DNA of 64,000 nucleotides from CALBPI01 sp038531945 (GCA_038531945.1 JBCBBH010000003.1:124001-188000), one strand, 5' to 3'. Counted from the stretch's first letter, positions 1 to 9,283 are shown. Notes: a model not told the origin generated them from the letters alone. A program made the numbers and translations.

Positions 1-1
1 G

Positions 2-406
2 CACGTCGATCCGACACCTGCCGTGACGGATGAGGCACTTGAATTGCTGTCAATCGATGGCGGTGGCGCGGTCTCCTCTGCAGCAGGTCTTATGGGATTG
101 TCGACACGCCAATTCAGGCGCCGGTTTCTGCGGTCATTCGGGATGACGCCGAAGCGTTACCAAAGACTGACTCGCGTGGATCGCATGCTTCGTCAGTTGC
201 ATCCTCGCGCATGGGAGTCAGACGCTTTCGCTGGTGAGCCTGTTGCGTTTGCCGATCAACCTCATGCTATTCGCGAGTTCAAGGAGGCGACCGGCGTGAC
301 GCCATCTGTCTACCTGGCCAGCAAGCGAGCGGGCGATCGCACGCTCCGTTCGCTCGCGGTCGAATCGTCGGTGGCTGCGCCCGTCGAGTCAGAGAAAGAC
401 GCCTAG
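2..406 (+). CDS. AraC-family regulator, C-terminal part (5' end outside window)
   Basis: The frame is open from the first bases of the window, so this is the 3' end of a longer gene; a GTG at 23 is not needed as a start. The visible part holds an AraC-type double helix-turn-helix: a first helix pair around STRQFRRRF, the typical GMTPKRYQRL segment, and the second unit DQPHAIREFKEATGVTPSVY, which matches the family signature for the second DNA-contact helix. It is followed by about 35 residues of low-complexity tail. The ligand or dimerisation domain lies upstream and cannot be seen, so the inducer is unknown. The next gene starts about 105 bp downstream on the same strand and may be separate. 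Confidence 0.8.
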   Translation, partial: HVDPTPAVTDEALELLSIDGGGAVSSAAGLMGLSTRQFRRRFLRSFGMTPKRYQRLTRVDRMLRQLHPRAWESDAFAGEPVAFADQPHAIREFKEATGVTPSVYLASKRAGDRTLRSLAVESSVAAPVESEKDA

Positions 407-511
407 CGGGGCAGGTGCCGAGAAGCGTCAGCGTCGCGTATGTGGTTGAGATTCTCCGCAGAACCCCACACACTCGAATTGAATCGAGAATAAGACGATG
501 ACGGGGACGTT

Positions 512-2869
512 ATGTTGAAGAGGAAAGTAGCGGCCGCTCGGCTGCTGGTATTGGTATGCGCATCTATTTTGTCGGCCTGTGGGGGCGGCGGCGGGGGCGG
601 TGGTTCCAATAGCGGCGGTGGCGGTGGCGGTGGCACAACAAACCAACCACCGAGTTTCTCTGGCCCCACCAGTTTCTCCTTTGCTGAGAACGTGACTGTG
701 AGTTTCACTCTGGATGTGACCGACCCGGATAGCGCGTCGGTCACCATCACTGAAGTGGCAGGCGGCGATAGCGGGCTGTTTTCATTGGACACCAATACCG
801 GAGTCGTGACTGCAAGCACGCCGAACAATAGCTTCAATTTTGAAGATCCCGAGGACGGCAACTCCGACAACGTGTACGAGCAGCAGGTTCGACTCTCGGA
901 TGGCACCAACTCTGTGACGGAGACCATTACAGTCACGATCACCGATGTCGATGAAGGGCCGGAGTTTGCGGCAGTCTCTGAACTCTTGTTGGACGAGAAC
1001 GCGACCGGCGAGATTGTGACATTCGTCGCGACCGATCCTGAAGGTGGCATGGTTAGCGACTTTCAGATCACAGAAGTCAGCAAGCTTGGTGAACCAGTGA
1101 ATGCGCAGCGGTTGCTCGATGCATTCGAACTTGATCCAGTGACCGGCGCGTTGAGCGTGGTTGTACCTTTCGACGCAGAGGTTGAGGGTACGCAGGATGT
1201 CATCACGGTCGGCGTATCCGCGACCGACGGCACCAACGAAGGGACTGGTGGCGTCACGATTCGGCTCGTCGACTTGCCGGGTCGCCCCGTGGATGCATTG
1301 CGCATTAGCGGTGAAGGGGGGATGACCGGCGCGTTCGGCGATACCGCGACTCCGGTCGGTGACTTCGATGGCGATGGTATCGATGAAGTGTTTGTCGGTG
1401 CACTGACCGGTAGTGACGCCACCGAAACCGGCTATTTGCTGTGGGGTTCATCGCTTCGATCATCGCTGTTGGCTGCTGGCGCTGAGCAACGGATTAACGA
1501 ACTGCAGATCGATGCACGAGTGGTTTTCACGGGCGACGACCGAAACCAGACGGTCCGCCAAAGTCGATTAACCGGCGTCAGGGCAGGTGATATCGACAGT
1601 GATGGTGTCGATGACCTGGTCATCCTGATGCGTGAAGAACGCACTGGCATCCAGTTCGAGGAGGAAGACAACGGACCGCTAGCGTATGTCGTTTGGGGGA
1701 GCGCGCTTGAGCGTGGCGTTACCGATCGAGTATCGCTTACGGCATTGCCGGCGACCGAAGGGGTCGCCATCGGCGGGTTGCTGCGTCAAGCGGCTGATGG
1801 CGTGTCAGGCACCGCCGGCGACTTCGATGGTGATGGACAGAGCGACGTTGTGCTGGGCATCCCAGCCCAAGGTCGCACGTTCGTTGTGTTTGGCGATGCA
1901 CTTTCTGCCACTACCGGGTTGGTCGATCTGTCGAGCGCGGCGAACACGACTGCGATCAGCGTGCGGAGCGAAACGGACACGGCAATCATCGAACAAACCG
2001 GACGCCGCACGGCAGTGATGGCCGATCTCACTTCAGATGGAATACCGGAATTGGTGATCTCGGGTGAAGGCCTGGAGCCAAATTTCCAGAGTGGCGCCTA
2101 TGTCGTCGACGGGTCGTTGATCGCAGATGCCAAAGGGTCGGTGGATCAGATAAACGTCTCGGAACCTGTCAACGACAATCAAGTCGTCGAAGTATCTGGG
2201 ATCGATATCTCGCCGGACTCAATCGCCGTTGACGGCGATTCCGATGCGGATGGGCTGAATGATCTGGCGATTGGACACTCGGGCAGCAACGGGGTTACCC
2301 GAGTTGCGACCGTGGTCTACGGCGACACAATCGCCGCCGCGTTCGGCGGTAGCGACGAGATCGATCTGAATTTCACATCCGCTACCGAAGGCGTTGCGAT
2401 CAGCGATGACGGATCGATGGCCTCACAGATCTTCAGTGTCGACCCAGTTAGGGTGCAATGGATCGGTAATGCGGATGGCGTCGCGGGTGATGAGATAATG
2501 GTGGGCGTCGCAGAAGCGAGTCCGCTGGGCCGGGAGCGTGCGGGCTATCTCCTCGTGTTTACGGAAGCGAACCTTGCGTCGAGTAATGGCGATCTGCGCA
2601 TCGACAGCACCAATCCGGATCCTGCGTTGGTGCGCGTTCTGCAAGGTTATGGATCGGAAGTTCGAACCGGTCGTGAATTGTTTGCCTTCGATCTCGATGG
2701 GGATGCCGCGTTGGACATCGGATCCGCCAGCTTGTCCGCTGGCAATGAGGGGCCGCAGTTCAACACCGGCGGGCTCGTCATCTTCGCCGGTATTGTTGTA
2801 TCCGCAGCCATTGCGCAGCCGGACGGTGCGTCCGATATGGCAACGACGGTGATTGTTGAGGCGCCCTAG
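512..2869 (+). CDS. Cadherin-like / FG-GAP repeat lipoprotein
   Basis: Predicted surface or periplasmic lipoprotein of 785 residues. The N-terminus is a lipoprotein signal with lipobox LSAC, followed at once by two glycine runs that act as a flexible linker. Residues about 45-145 look like a cadherin/Ig-type beta domain (DVTDPDSASVTI, then a DGTNSVTETITVTITDVDE strand), with a related second unit up to about residue 245. The rest carries FG-GAP / integrin-alpha-like calcium-binding blades: GDFDGDGIDEV, GDIDSDGVDDLV, GDFDGDGQSDVV, DSDADGLNDLAIG and DLDGDAALDIGS. Such proteins usually bind ligands or surfaces; the ligand here is unknown. An ACGGGGAC stretch precedes the ATG. A hairpin terminator follows. 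Confidence 0.85.
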   Translation: MLKRKVAAARLLVLVCASILSACGGGGGGGGSNSGGGGGGGTTNQPPSFSGPTSFSFAENVTVSFTLDVTDPDSASVTITEVAGGDSGLFSLDTNTGVVTASTPNNSFNFEDPEDGNSDNVYEQQVRLSDGTNSVTETITVTITDVDEGPEFAAVSELLLDENATGEIVTFVATDPEGGMVSDFQITEVSKLGEPVNAQRLLDAFELDPVTGALSVVVPFDAEVEGTQDVITVGVSATDGTNEGTGGVTIRLVDLPGRPVDALRISGEGGMTGAFGDTATPVGDFDGDGIDEVFVGALTGSDATETGYLLWGSSLRSSLLAAGAEQRINELQIDARVVFTGDDRNQTVRQSRLTGVRAGDIDSDGVDDLVILMREERTGIQFEEEDNGPLAYVVWGSALERGVTDRVSLTALPATEGVAIGGLLRQAADGVSGTAGDFDGDGQSDVVLGIPAQGRTFVVFGDALSATTGLVDLSSAANTTAISVRSETDTAIIEQTGRRTAVMADLTSDGIPELVISGEGLEPNFQSGAYVVDGSLIADAKGSVDQINVSEPVNDNQVVEVSGIDISPDSIAVDGDSDADGLNDLAIGHSGSNGVTRVATVVYGDTIAAAFGGSDEIDLNFTSATEGVAISDDGSMASQIFSVDPVRVQWIGNADGVAGDEIMVGVAEASPLGRERAGYLLVFTEANLASSNGDLRIDSTNPDPALVRVLQGYGSEVRTGRELFAFDLDGDAALDIGSASLSAGNEGPQFNTGGLVIFAGIVVSAAIAQPDGASDMATTVIVEAP

Positions 2870-2882
2870 CAAGGTTTCGATG

Positions 2883-2920
2883 GCGTCGGCCCACGATGAG
2901 TTTCCTGGGCCGACGCTTTT
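2883..2920 (+). terminator. Rho-independent terminator after the FG-GAP lipoprotein gene
   Basis: An 11-bp perfect stem (GCGTCGGCCCA paired with TGGGCCGACGC) around a 12-nt loop, followed by TTTT. It lies between two convergent genes, just after the stop at 2869. Confidence 0.8.
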
Positions 2921-2947
2921 GAGATGGGTCTCAATTTCGACGGTCTT

Positions 2948-3451
2948 CTATTCTGCGAATAACTCCGGCCAGAGTTTCGCAATCGCACCCTCGGTCGGAT
3001 GCCAGATTTGATTTCGACGGTTCTTGTTAACAAACACTGTGGCATCCCAATACTGGTCGACGAAACGCAATGCGTCCGCCAGGTTGGTCGGCTCTCCGAC
3101 CACGATGGCTCTGGTCATGCCCATAACGTTGTGGAACGCGCAGTCGAACACATAGATGCCTTCGGCGTTAAGGGTGACGGTGATGGACTTTCCAATTTCC
3201 GCACGCCACGGCTCGGCATCGTTGGGGGTGAATACCGACTGCGGCTGGTGGTCCAGGTCATCGAGTAAGAACCTGACTCGATCGCCAGGTTCGACGACGA
3301 GGAAGCTGGGCTCGAAAAACATCGCTTCCAAACCTCGCGTCGCGACGGCCTTGATGGTGTGCTCTTCGGCGAAGGCGGGATGGGCGCCGAAAGTGCAAAG
3401 AAAAATCGGGAGCAGCCCAAAACCTACTCGCCCCAATGTATTTTTGCGCAA
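2948..3451 (-). CDS. Pseudoazurin-like cupredoxin (type 1 copper protein)
   Basis: Small exported copper protein of 167 residues, probably a periplasmic electron carrier. A Sec signal peptide ends near HPAFA. The copper site is legible: an upstream His in LDHQPQS, then CAFHNVMGM, whose Cys, His at +3 and Met at +8 have the spacing of the pseudoazurin loop. About 45 residues follow this loop, so the C-terminal extension (a Trp/Tyr-rich region ending in WPELFAE) is longer than a bare cupredoxin fold needs. It is transcribed away from the RHS gene and convergent with the lipoprotein gene. No redox partner is adjacent; the nearest obvious one would be the cbb3 oxidase some 40 kb away, which is only speculation. 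Confidence 0.85.
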   Translation of the reverse strand: MRKNTLGRVGFGLLPIFLCTFGAHPAFAEEHTIKAVATRGLEAMFFEPSFLVVEPGDRVRFLLDDLDHQPQSVFTPNDAEPWRAEIGKSITVTLNAEGIYVFDCAFHNVMGMTRAIVVGEPTNLADALRFVDQYWDATVFVNKNRRNQIWHPTEGAIAKLWPELFAE

Positions 3452-3827
3452 ATCTGGTCCTAACTAACCGTACACAACAACTTTTGGTTTTCTCGATGTC
3501 TCGATGTTATTCGGGATTTCTTGTCAATGTTAACCCAGTGGTTGTCGAAGTTGGCTTGCGTCAGCTAACTGTGTACTGAACCTACCGTTTCGTAAGGAAT
3601 TTCTAGAGCGGCAGTTATCGAGCTTTGATCTCGCAGCTGATCGATCTGACGAACCCAAAAAACCGATTGTCTAGATCAGCTATGTCCGCTGGACATTACG
3701 TTCTCGAGTGTCAAAAAAATTGACACTGCGAGATCGCTGGAGGAGAACCTAAAAGCAGAATTTGGGTGACGCCGCCGATTATCCGACGGCGTGGATATGG
3801 GTCCGAATTTCTTGGGGAGAAATTGGA
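3452..3827. other. Divergent intergenic region upstream of the RHS gene
   Basis: A non-coding stretch of about 375 bp between two divergent starts. It is A/T-richer than the surroundings. It contains an ATGTCC-GCT-GGACAT inverted repeat at 3682-3696 and a longer imperfect one at 3703-3732 (listed separately). No clear sigma-70 or sigma-54 promoter was identified. An in-frame GTG at 3762 would add 22 residues before the signal peptide but lacks a signal-like sequence, so I place the start at 3828. Confidence 0.6.
3703..3732. repeat. Inverted repeat upstream of the RHS gene
   Basis: CTCG-AGTGTCAA and TTGACACT-G-CGAG form a 12-bp stem with one bulged G around an AAAAA loop. It sits about 95 bp before the RHS start. 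It could be a regulator-binding site or a hairpin in the leader transcript. There is no T-run after it, so it is not a standard terminator. Confidence 0.6.
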
Positions 3828-6800
3828 ATGTGCATCAAGTACCTCTCGGTCCGGTCGGCCGCAGTCTCTGTTTTCTGGGCATTTTGCACGGTTCTGGGCT
3901 TATCTTCCGCGGCGGCGGAGGACGAGGACTCAGAGATCACACTGGACTTTTCTGAGGCATATGATTTCAAACGCCTCAGCGGTATGGATGCTCGTCTGTC
4001 ACCTCACGGCGATGACCTCATGGGGGACTCGATCGATAAAAACACTGGCGGCATTACCTTCACCCATACGGATGTTTCTATTCCAGGTAACTCCGGGCTG
4101 GAGGTTACTTTGCGACGTAAGAAGGGCCAAGGAGACCCTCGACTGACTCCGTTTCAACACGGATTCGGAGACTGGCTAATCGATATACCGATTGCACATG
4201 TTGCTTACGGCCATCGTTCCAGCAATCCAACTCGGCCTGTATTCGATAATGGTTGTCTCAACACGCTCGGCCCAATGGATAACTCCATTCGTGTGGGAAA
4301 CGGGGCTGCGACCACTTACATCGATCCCGAGTCGCATGTGGCGGGTGTCGTGTTGCACGTTCCAGGAGCGGGGCTATCGGGATACCCAGGTTCTCCGAAA
4401 ACACCTGCCGATCCTGCGAACGATTGGACATCTGCCGCAAGAACCACGGATTTCGCAGGCCGCTGCGCCACTGTCGTGGTTGCTCCAGACGGAACACAAT
4501 ATCGATTCGGTCGACACACGTTCCGTATGGCCAGTAGTACGCCTATCCCTTACGACTACACGTTCTGCAACACGCTAACCTGCTACCCAGAGTCGACGGT
4601 GTTTTACTTGCAACGTGCCTACGCCGTTTACCTTGTCACGGAGGTCCGTGACGTCCATGGCAACTGGGTTCGGTACGACTACACGAACGATCGCGCCGAA
4701 TTGACGCGTATCTACTCGAACGATGGGCGTGAGATTCGTTTACATTACGCCAACACTGTTCCGGACCCGAACGTTCGAAACTCTCGCCGAGTGACTCGCG
4801 TTACGTCGCATGGGCGCACCTGGAACTATGAATACACGGGGACGTCCGGCGGTGGTACAAACCCACCGCCACCGCCACCGCCACCGCCACCGCCCGGTCC
4901 TGGTCCCGGTCCCGGTCCATTTCCTGGTCCTGGACCGTTCCCCGGTCCAATTCCAATCCGACCCTTGGGTGACGACTTACCGGTCATAGACGCAAACCTA
5001 AAGGAAGGTGGCTCTGCAACCATTGCCTCCAACAGTTCATACGAGTCGGCACGGGCACTCTACAAAGCGATTCTGCCCGACGGGAGGTACTGGCGTCTCG
5101 GAGACTTGAATGACCACGGCATGCGGAACATTCAGTTTGAACCGCACAACTACTATCGTTGTGTCCCGTGGGATGTGACGTTCGACCTTAAGCATCCTGA
5201 TGGTGCAGTCGGAACGTTCCGTCTCAGAGAGACGCGACACATAAAGGGAGCAAGATGGCTGGGCGATATTGCCTACGGAGATTCCCCCGGACATTACATG
5301 TGGCCGATGAGCATCCCGAACGTGACCAACAACAACGATTGCAATGGGACCAGATATCGCGATCCAAACGGCGAGTTTCCTTGGGAGCGTCCAGACGGTT
5401 GGCCGGTTTACCAGGCAATGTCAGTCGCGTCCAAGACGATATCAGGGGGTGGGCTTCCGACAGCTACTTGGTCGTTTGACTACCGGAACTACTCGGGTGG
5501 TGCACTCGATAACAATTGGACGCGAATCACCAACCCGGATGGGTCGCGAACGACATATACCTATCAGGCTATCGGAAATAATCACGGCCAGCTGTTGTCG
5601 ACGCAAACAACATCGCCTGGCGGCGCCAGTGAGACGGTGACTTACCAGTACACTCAAACTGGACAGGGTGCTCCGGGTGGCACCTACGGCTACTGTCGCG
5701 CCGAGGGCATTCATCCAAGTGACAACGCCGCTGCCGGCCGATGCCTGCTGTTCATGAAAAGGCCGGTCACAAAGATGGTGCAGCAGCGCGACGGCGATAC
5801 ATACACCACCGAGTACACGTACAACTTTAATCCAGCGTCCTCTGGTTTTGCCTCATCACCGGCAACCGTTCGAAGTTATGCCAGTTTGTCCGGATCGACT
5901 ACGCATCGCGTGCGAACGACTACGTATCAGCACAACACGACGAGATGGATTCGCGACCTTCCGCGTACGATCACTCGAAACGGTCGACAACTTGCCAGTT
6001 TTTCCTATGACTCGCTGGGGAGACCGATTAGCCAAACACGGTATGGCCAGCCTTACGCGACGTTTACGTATCACTCTGACGGCAATGTTGCGACGACTCG
6101 CGATGCTTTGGGTCGCCAGGTGTACTCGACAAATTACAAGCGCGGTGTAGCTCAGAACGTCCGCCGTCCCGATAATCGATGGGTCTACGTCACAGTCGAC
6201 GACAATGGGTGGGTAACCAGCACGCGCGATGCACTCGGGAGGATTACAGCCTATTCACGTGATGTCATGGGTCGATTGACTCGTATCAATCCACCGGGAT
6301 CGTGGGCGGACACCGTCATTACCTACAACTTCAGTGGTGGTGGCGCGGTCCAGACCGTTACTCGGGGTCAGTCTCGAGAGACGATAACCTATGACAAGCT
6401 TTATCGACCTGTTCTTGAAAGAACCCAGGCTTTGGATACAGGGTGGTCTTCCTACGTCAATATCAAATACAACGCATCTGGTCAGGTGAAGTTCAAGTCA
6501 CAGCCTTCTACTAATTCGAACGAAACACGCGGTGTTGATTACCTCTACGATGGCCTTGGTCGGATTTATCAGGAGCGTGAGAATGTCGCGCCTTACGCGA
6601 CGACCAAGCATCGCTATTACTCACAAGGTCGTCATCGAATTTACGATCCGTCGGGCGCGTTTACTCAGTACTACCGCTACGGTTATGGGGGTCCTGCTAG
6701 CGAAAATTATCGGGCCATATATCGATACTCAAGCACTGGTGTCGGGCTGCAATACACCTATCTCTATAAGGATGTTCACGGTCAGATGACGCGTCTCCGT

Positions 6801-8903
6801 CAGTGGGGTAACAGCAACGGCTACAGCGTCGATCAGAGCCAGTATTTCTACTATGACAGTCAGCAACGTCTGTGCAGGCACTATGTTCCTGAACAGGGTG
6901 CTACGCGCTATCAATACGATGCCGCCGGACAAGTCATTGCGTATGCGAAGGGCCAAAGCAATAGCGGTTGCGGCACGATTCCGTCGTCGAGCGCGCGAGT
7001 GTCGCAGAGTTACGATGCCCTGAGTCGACCAAGAGTTACGAATTTTGCCGACCCCTCGACTCCAGACATCACTCGAAACTATGACGCGATCAATCTAAGA
7101 AGTGTTTATCGAGGTGGCGTTAACTGGTCGTACAATTACAACGAACTGGATCTGCCTACGCACGAGTATCTCGATGTAGATGGTCGCAGCTACGTCCTAA
7201 GCAATTACTACAACTCGTCGGGTTTTCTGAACCGCCGCATCCTTCCATCCAATCGAAACATATACTACGGGGTCGATGGCCTAGGGCGGTTCCGATCAGT
7301 TTACAACGGCACGTCATCGCCTTTGGTGAGTAATGCCACGTTTCATGCAAATGGAGACGTCGCGACCATGGCATATGGGAACGGCCAGAGTTTTTCTCGG
7401 ACACTGAACGCAAGGCTACAGACGCAACAGATGCGTTCTTACAAGGGCACTCAAATTGCCTTGTATGAGAACTATGCATACGACGCGCGAGGCAAAGTAA
7501 CGTCCATCTCGAACTCCTACACCAATGACTATCGGACATTTTCTTACGATGGGCTTGGTCGACTTACATCCGCTTCAGGGTCGTGGGGTTCTGGTTCGTT
7601 CGTCTACGATGCAGTTAACAACATTCGGCTCAAGCGTCTTGGGAGCCGCACCGTCTCTATGACTTATGACTCTCGAAACCGACTGACTCGATCGACAGAC
7701 ACGGGTTCATCCGGTGTTCGTAGCCTCCAATATGATGCACGCGGAAACGTTACGCGCATTGGATCACAGAATTTTGTCTACGATCACTCTGATCAACCCG
7801 TAACAATTAGCGGATCCGTTAACGGCGGCTACAAGTATGACGGTAACTTAAAGCGTGTACGTGCGGTCATGAACGGTAAGACTATTTATAACGTCTATGA
7901 TTTGAATGGCGACTTGGTGTTTATTGATGACGTGTCGGACAATCAACGAACTGATTACGTTACGGGTCCAATGGGACCAGTCGCGCGAATCACAAACAAT
8001 GCTGTGACTTATCTACATTTAGACCATTTGGGGAGCCCCATCGCCGGTAGCAACACTGCAGGTACGGTAGTCTGGCGAGAAAAATATACACCGTTCGGTG
8101 AGGAGCTAATAAAGCCTGCAGCAAATAAAGATCACGCCAGTTTCACCGGGCATATCAGAGACGAAGCCACTGGTTTGAATTACATGCAGGCTCGCTACTA
8201 CGATTCGATTATCGGGAGATTTTTATCTATCGATCCCGTCGACTTCGCGACCAGCGGTAACGATCCCCGGTACTTTAGTCGATATGCCTATACTGGAAAC
8301 GACCCGGTGAACTACACGGACCCCAATGGGCAAGAGATCAGAATCGGTTCAACCGTCACAACACAAGCCGACGGAACCACTAAGACAATAGTTGAAATCT
8401 ATTTCACAGCGTCGTTGACAAACAATGGTGCAACCCTGCCTTCTGGAGTGAGCGAGTCGGACCTCGCTTCTGATCTGGAGTCTGCTATTGAAGGCGCGTT
8501 TTCGCAATCGTTCACTGATGCTAGTGGCAATGTAGTGGAGTATGTGGCGAAAGCCTCGATTGGTGTTGGTCCGGCGACGGGAAAAGAGCACAGTATTGAG
8601 GTGCTCGCATCGTCAGACCCAATACTCTCAGGCAATATCGGGCTTGCACCAGGTTTCGATACCGGTAATACGATGTACGTCAGTGATGCGACATTCACTA
8701 GTCCACACCCCAACGTTAGTTTCGATCGAACCGGGACACATGAGTTTGGCCATCTCGCTGGGTTACGGCATCCCAGTGATCCGAGTAACCCGATCTCTGG
8801 ACTTCCGACGGCGAATCTCATGAGCCAGACTAGGCTCTCGAACTCCATGAATATCGGCAGGAGTCAGCTTCGTTCGATATTCAAGAACAAGAACTTTCGT
8901 TAA
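3828..8903 (+). CDS. Sec-exported RHS/YD-repeat protein with C-terminal metzincin-like protease domain
   Basis: Predicted polymorphic-toxin-like protein of 1691 residues. The start at 3828 is chosen because GGGGAGA precedes it and a Sec signal peptide follows (hydrophobic core, then SSAAA before EDED). The N-terminal third is a beta-rich domain interrupted near residues 345-380 by a Pro/Gly-Pro linker. A long run of YD repeats follows (YDSLGRPISQTRYG, YDGLGRLTSASG, YDARGNVTRIG). The RHS-core end is classical: DHLGSPIAGSNTAG, then ARYYDSIIGRFLSIDP and NDPVNYTDPNG. The last roughly 165 residues are a different domain with HEFGHLAGLRH (His1638, Glu1639, His1642, His1648), an HExxHxxGxxH zinc site, and a downstream NLMSQ that could be the Met-turn. 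By analogy with other RHS proteins the tip is the effector, carried in the RHS shell. There is no PAAR, VgrG or TcB-type partner nearby, so export seems to be Sec-based. Base composition is visibly lower in G+C than the flanks, suggesting transfer. Confidence 0.88.
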   Translation: MCIKYLSVRSAAVSVFWAFCTVLGLSSAAAEDEDSEITLDFSEAYDFKRLSGMDARLSPHGDDLMGDSIDKNTGGITFTHTDVSIPGNSGLEVTLRRKKGQGDPRLTPFQHGFGDWLIDIPIAHVAYGHRSSNPTRPVFDNGCLNTLGPMDNSIRVGNGAATTYIDPESHVAGVVLHVPGAGLSGYPGSPKTPADPANDWTSAARTTDFAGRCATVVVAPDGTQYRFGRHTFRMASSTPIPYDYTFCNTLTCYPESTVFYLQRAYAVYLVTEVRDVHGNWVRYDYTNDRAELTRIYSNDGREIRLHYANTVPDPNVRNSRRVTRVTSHGRTWNYEYTGTSGGGTNPPPPPPPPPPPGPGPGPGPFPGPGPFPGPIPIRPLGDDLPVIDANLKEGGSATIASNSSYESARALYKAILPDGRYWRLGDLNDHGMRNIQFEPHNYYRCVPWDVTFDLKHPDGAVGTFRLRETRHIKGARWLGDIAYGDSPGHYMWPMSIPNVTNNNDCNGTRYRDPNGEFPWERPDGWPVYQAMSVASKTISGGGLPTATWSFDYRNYSGGALDNNWTRITNPDGSRTTYTYQAIGNNHGQLLSTQTTSPGGASETVTYQYTQTGQGAPGGTYGYCRAEGIHPSDNAAAGRCLLFMKRPVTKMVQQRDGDTYTTEYTYNFNPASSGFASSPATVRSYASLSGSTTHRVRTTTYQHNTTRWIRDLPRTITRNGRQLASFSYDSLGRPISQTRYGQPYATFTYHSDGNVATTRDALGRQVYSTNYKRGVAQNVRRPDNRWVYVTVDDNGWVTSTRDALGRITAYSRDVMGRLTRINPPGSWADTVITYNFSGGGAVQTVTRGQSRETITYDKLYRPVLERTQALDTGWSSYVNIKYNASGQVKFKSQPSTNSNETRGVDYLYDGLGRIYQERENVAPYATTKHRYYSQGRHRIYDPSGAFTQYYRYGYGGPASENYRAIYRYSSTGVGLQYTYLYKDVHGQMTRLRQWGNSNGYSVDQSQYFYYDSQQRLCRHYVPEQGATRYQYDAAGQVIAYAKGQSNSGCGTIPSSSARVSQSYDALSRPRVTNFADPSTPDITRNYDAINLRSVYRGGVNWSYNYNELDLPTHEYLDVDGRSYVLSNYYNSSGFLNRRILPSNRNIYYGVDGLGRFRSVYNGTSSPLVSNATFHANGDVATMAYGNGQSFSRTLNARLQTQQMRSYKGTQIALYENYAYDARGKVTSISNSYTNDYRTFSYDGLGRLTSASGSWGSGSFVYDAVNNIRLKRLGSRTVSMTYDSRNRLTRSTDTGSSGVRSLQYDARGNVTRIGSQNFVYDHSDQPVTISGSVNGGYKYDGNLKRVRAVMNGKTIYNVYDLNGDLVFIDDVSDNQRTDYVTGPMGPVARITNNAVTYLHLDHLGSPIAGSNTAGTVVWREKYTPFGEELIKPAANKDHASFTGHIRDEATGLNYMQARYYDSIIGRFLSIDPVDFATSGNDPRYFSRYAYTGNDPVNYTDPNGQEIRIGSTVTTQADGTTKTIVEIYFTASLTNNGATLPSGVSESDLASDLESAIEGAFSQSFTDASGNVVEYVAKASIGVGPATGKEHSIEVLASSDPILSGNIGLAPGFDTGNTMYVSDATFTSPHPNVSFDRTGTHEFGHLAGLRHPSDPSNPISGLPTANLMSQTRLSNSMNIGRSQLRSIFKNKNFR
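4861..4965 (+). repeat. In-frame hexanucleotide tracts coding a poly-Pro / Gly-Pro linker
   Basis: Tandem CCACCG units encode a run of prolines, followed by GGTCCT/GGTCCC-type units encoding Gly-Pro and FPGP repeats inside the RHS gene. The units are multiples of three, so slippage would change linker length without shifting frame. Confidence 0.8.
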
Positions 8904-8917
8904 CGACACGCAGTGGA

Positions 8918-9283
8918 ATGAGTGCGGTGCGTTTGTTATTGGTTTTGGTGTTTATGGTGAACTGTGCCGGCTGTGAATCGGCAGCGAGCCACGAGAATAC
9001 ACTAACGATCGTGTTCATCCATTTCCCAGGTGTCGATGTATCTTTGGAAGCTAATGGTTGCGTCCTATTCGACGGGAAATTGGATGACCGGGATCCAAGT
9101 TCAGGCGTGAGTCACGTGTTAACCGTTCAGTTAAGTGGTGCGGTAGATTTCGTGCTTCGCCACAGTGAGAGGGTGTACTCGGAATCAATTGATATCGCTG
9201 ACGACGTTCTTGTCTTGTACGTAGATTCCTCGGAGGATCCGTTCCTTGTTCAAAGAGGGACTTCAGAAATTTTGACCGACTAG
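8918..9283 (+). CDS. Small lipoprotein, candidate immunity protein for the RHS metalloprotease
   Basis: I do not recognise the family. It is a 121-residue protein starting 14 bp after the RHS stop. The N-terminus is a lipoprotein signal with CAGC before the lipid-accepting Cys19 and Glu at +2, which would predict outer-membrane sorting and a periplasm-facing globular domain. The mature part (about 100 residues) is predicted to be mainly beta strands (LTIVFIHFPGVDVSLEA, HVLTVQLSGAVDFVLR) and has one cysteine beyond the lipidated one. Small genes directly behind RHS-toxin genes are usually the cognate immunity genes; a lipoprotein would fit a toxin acting in the periplasm. That role is inferred from position and size only. 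Confidence 0.7.
   Translation: MSAVRLLLVLVFMVNCAGCESAASHENTLTIVFIHFPGVDVSLEANGCVLFDGKLDDRDPSSGVSHVLTVQLSGAVDFVLRHSERVYSESIDIADDVLVLYVDSSEDPFLVQRGTSEILTD

Noticed and set aside
403..1050. Long minus-strand reading frame with poly-Pro opposite the Gly-rich lipoprotein start
   Set aside because: It is the complement of the Gly-run and FG-GAP gene, with low-complexity Ser/Thr/Pro content and no ribosome site.
3762..3827. Extended N-terminus of the RHS gene from the GTG at 3762
   Set aside because: The ATG at 3828 has a good ribosome site and starts the signal peptide; the extension would bury it.
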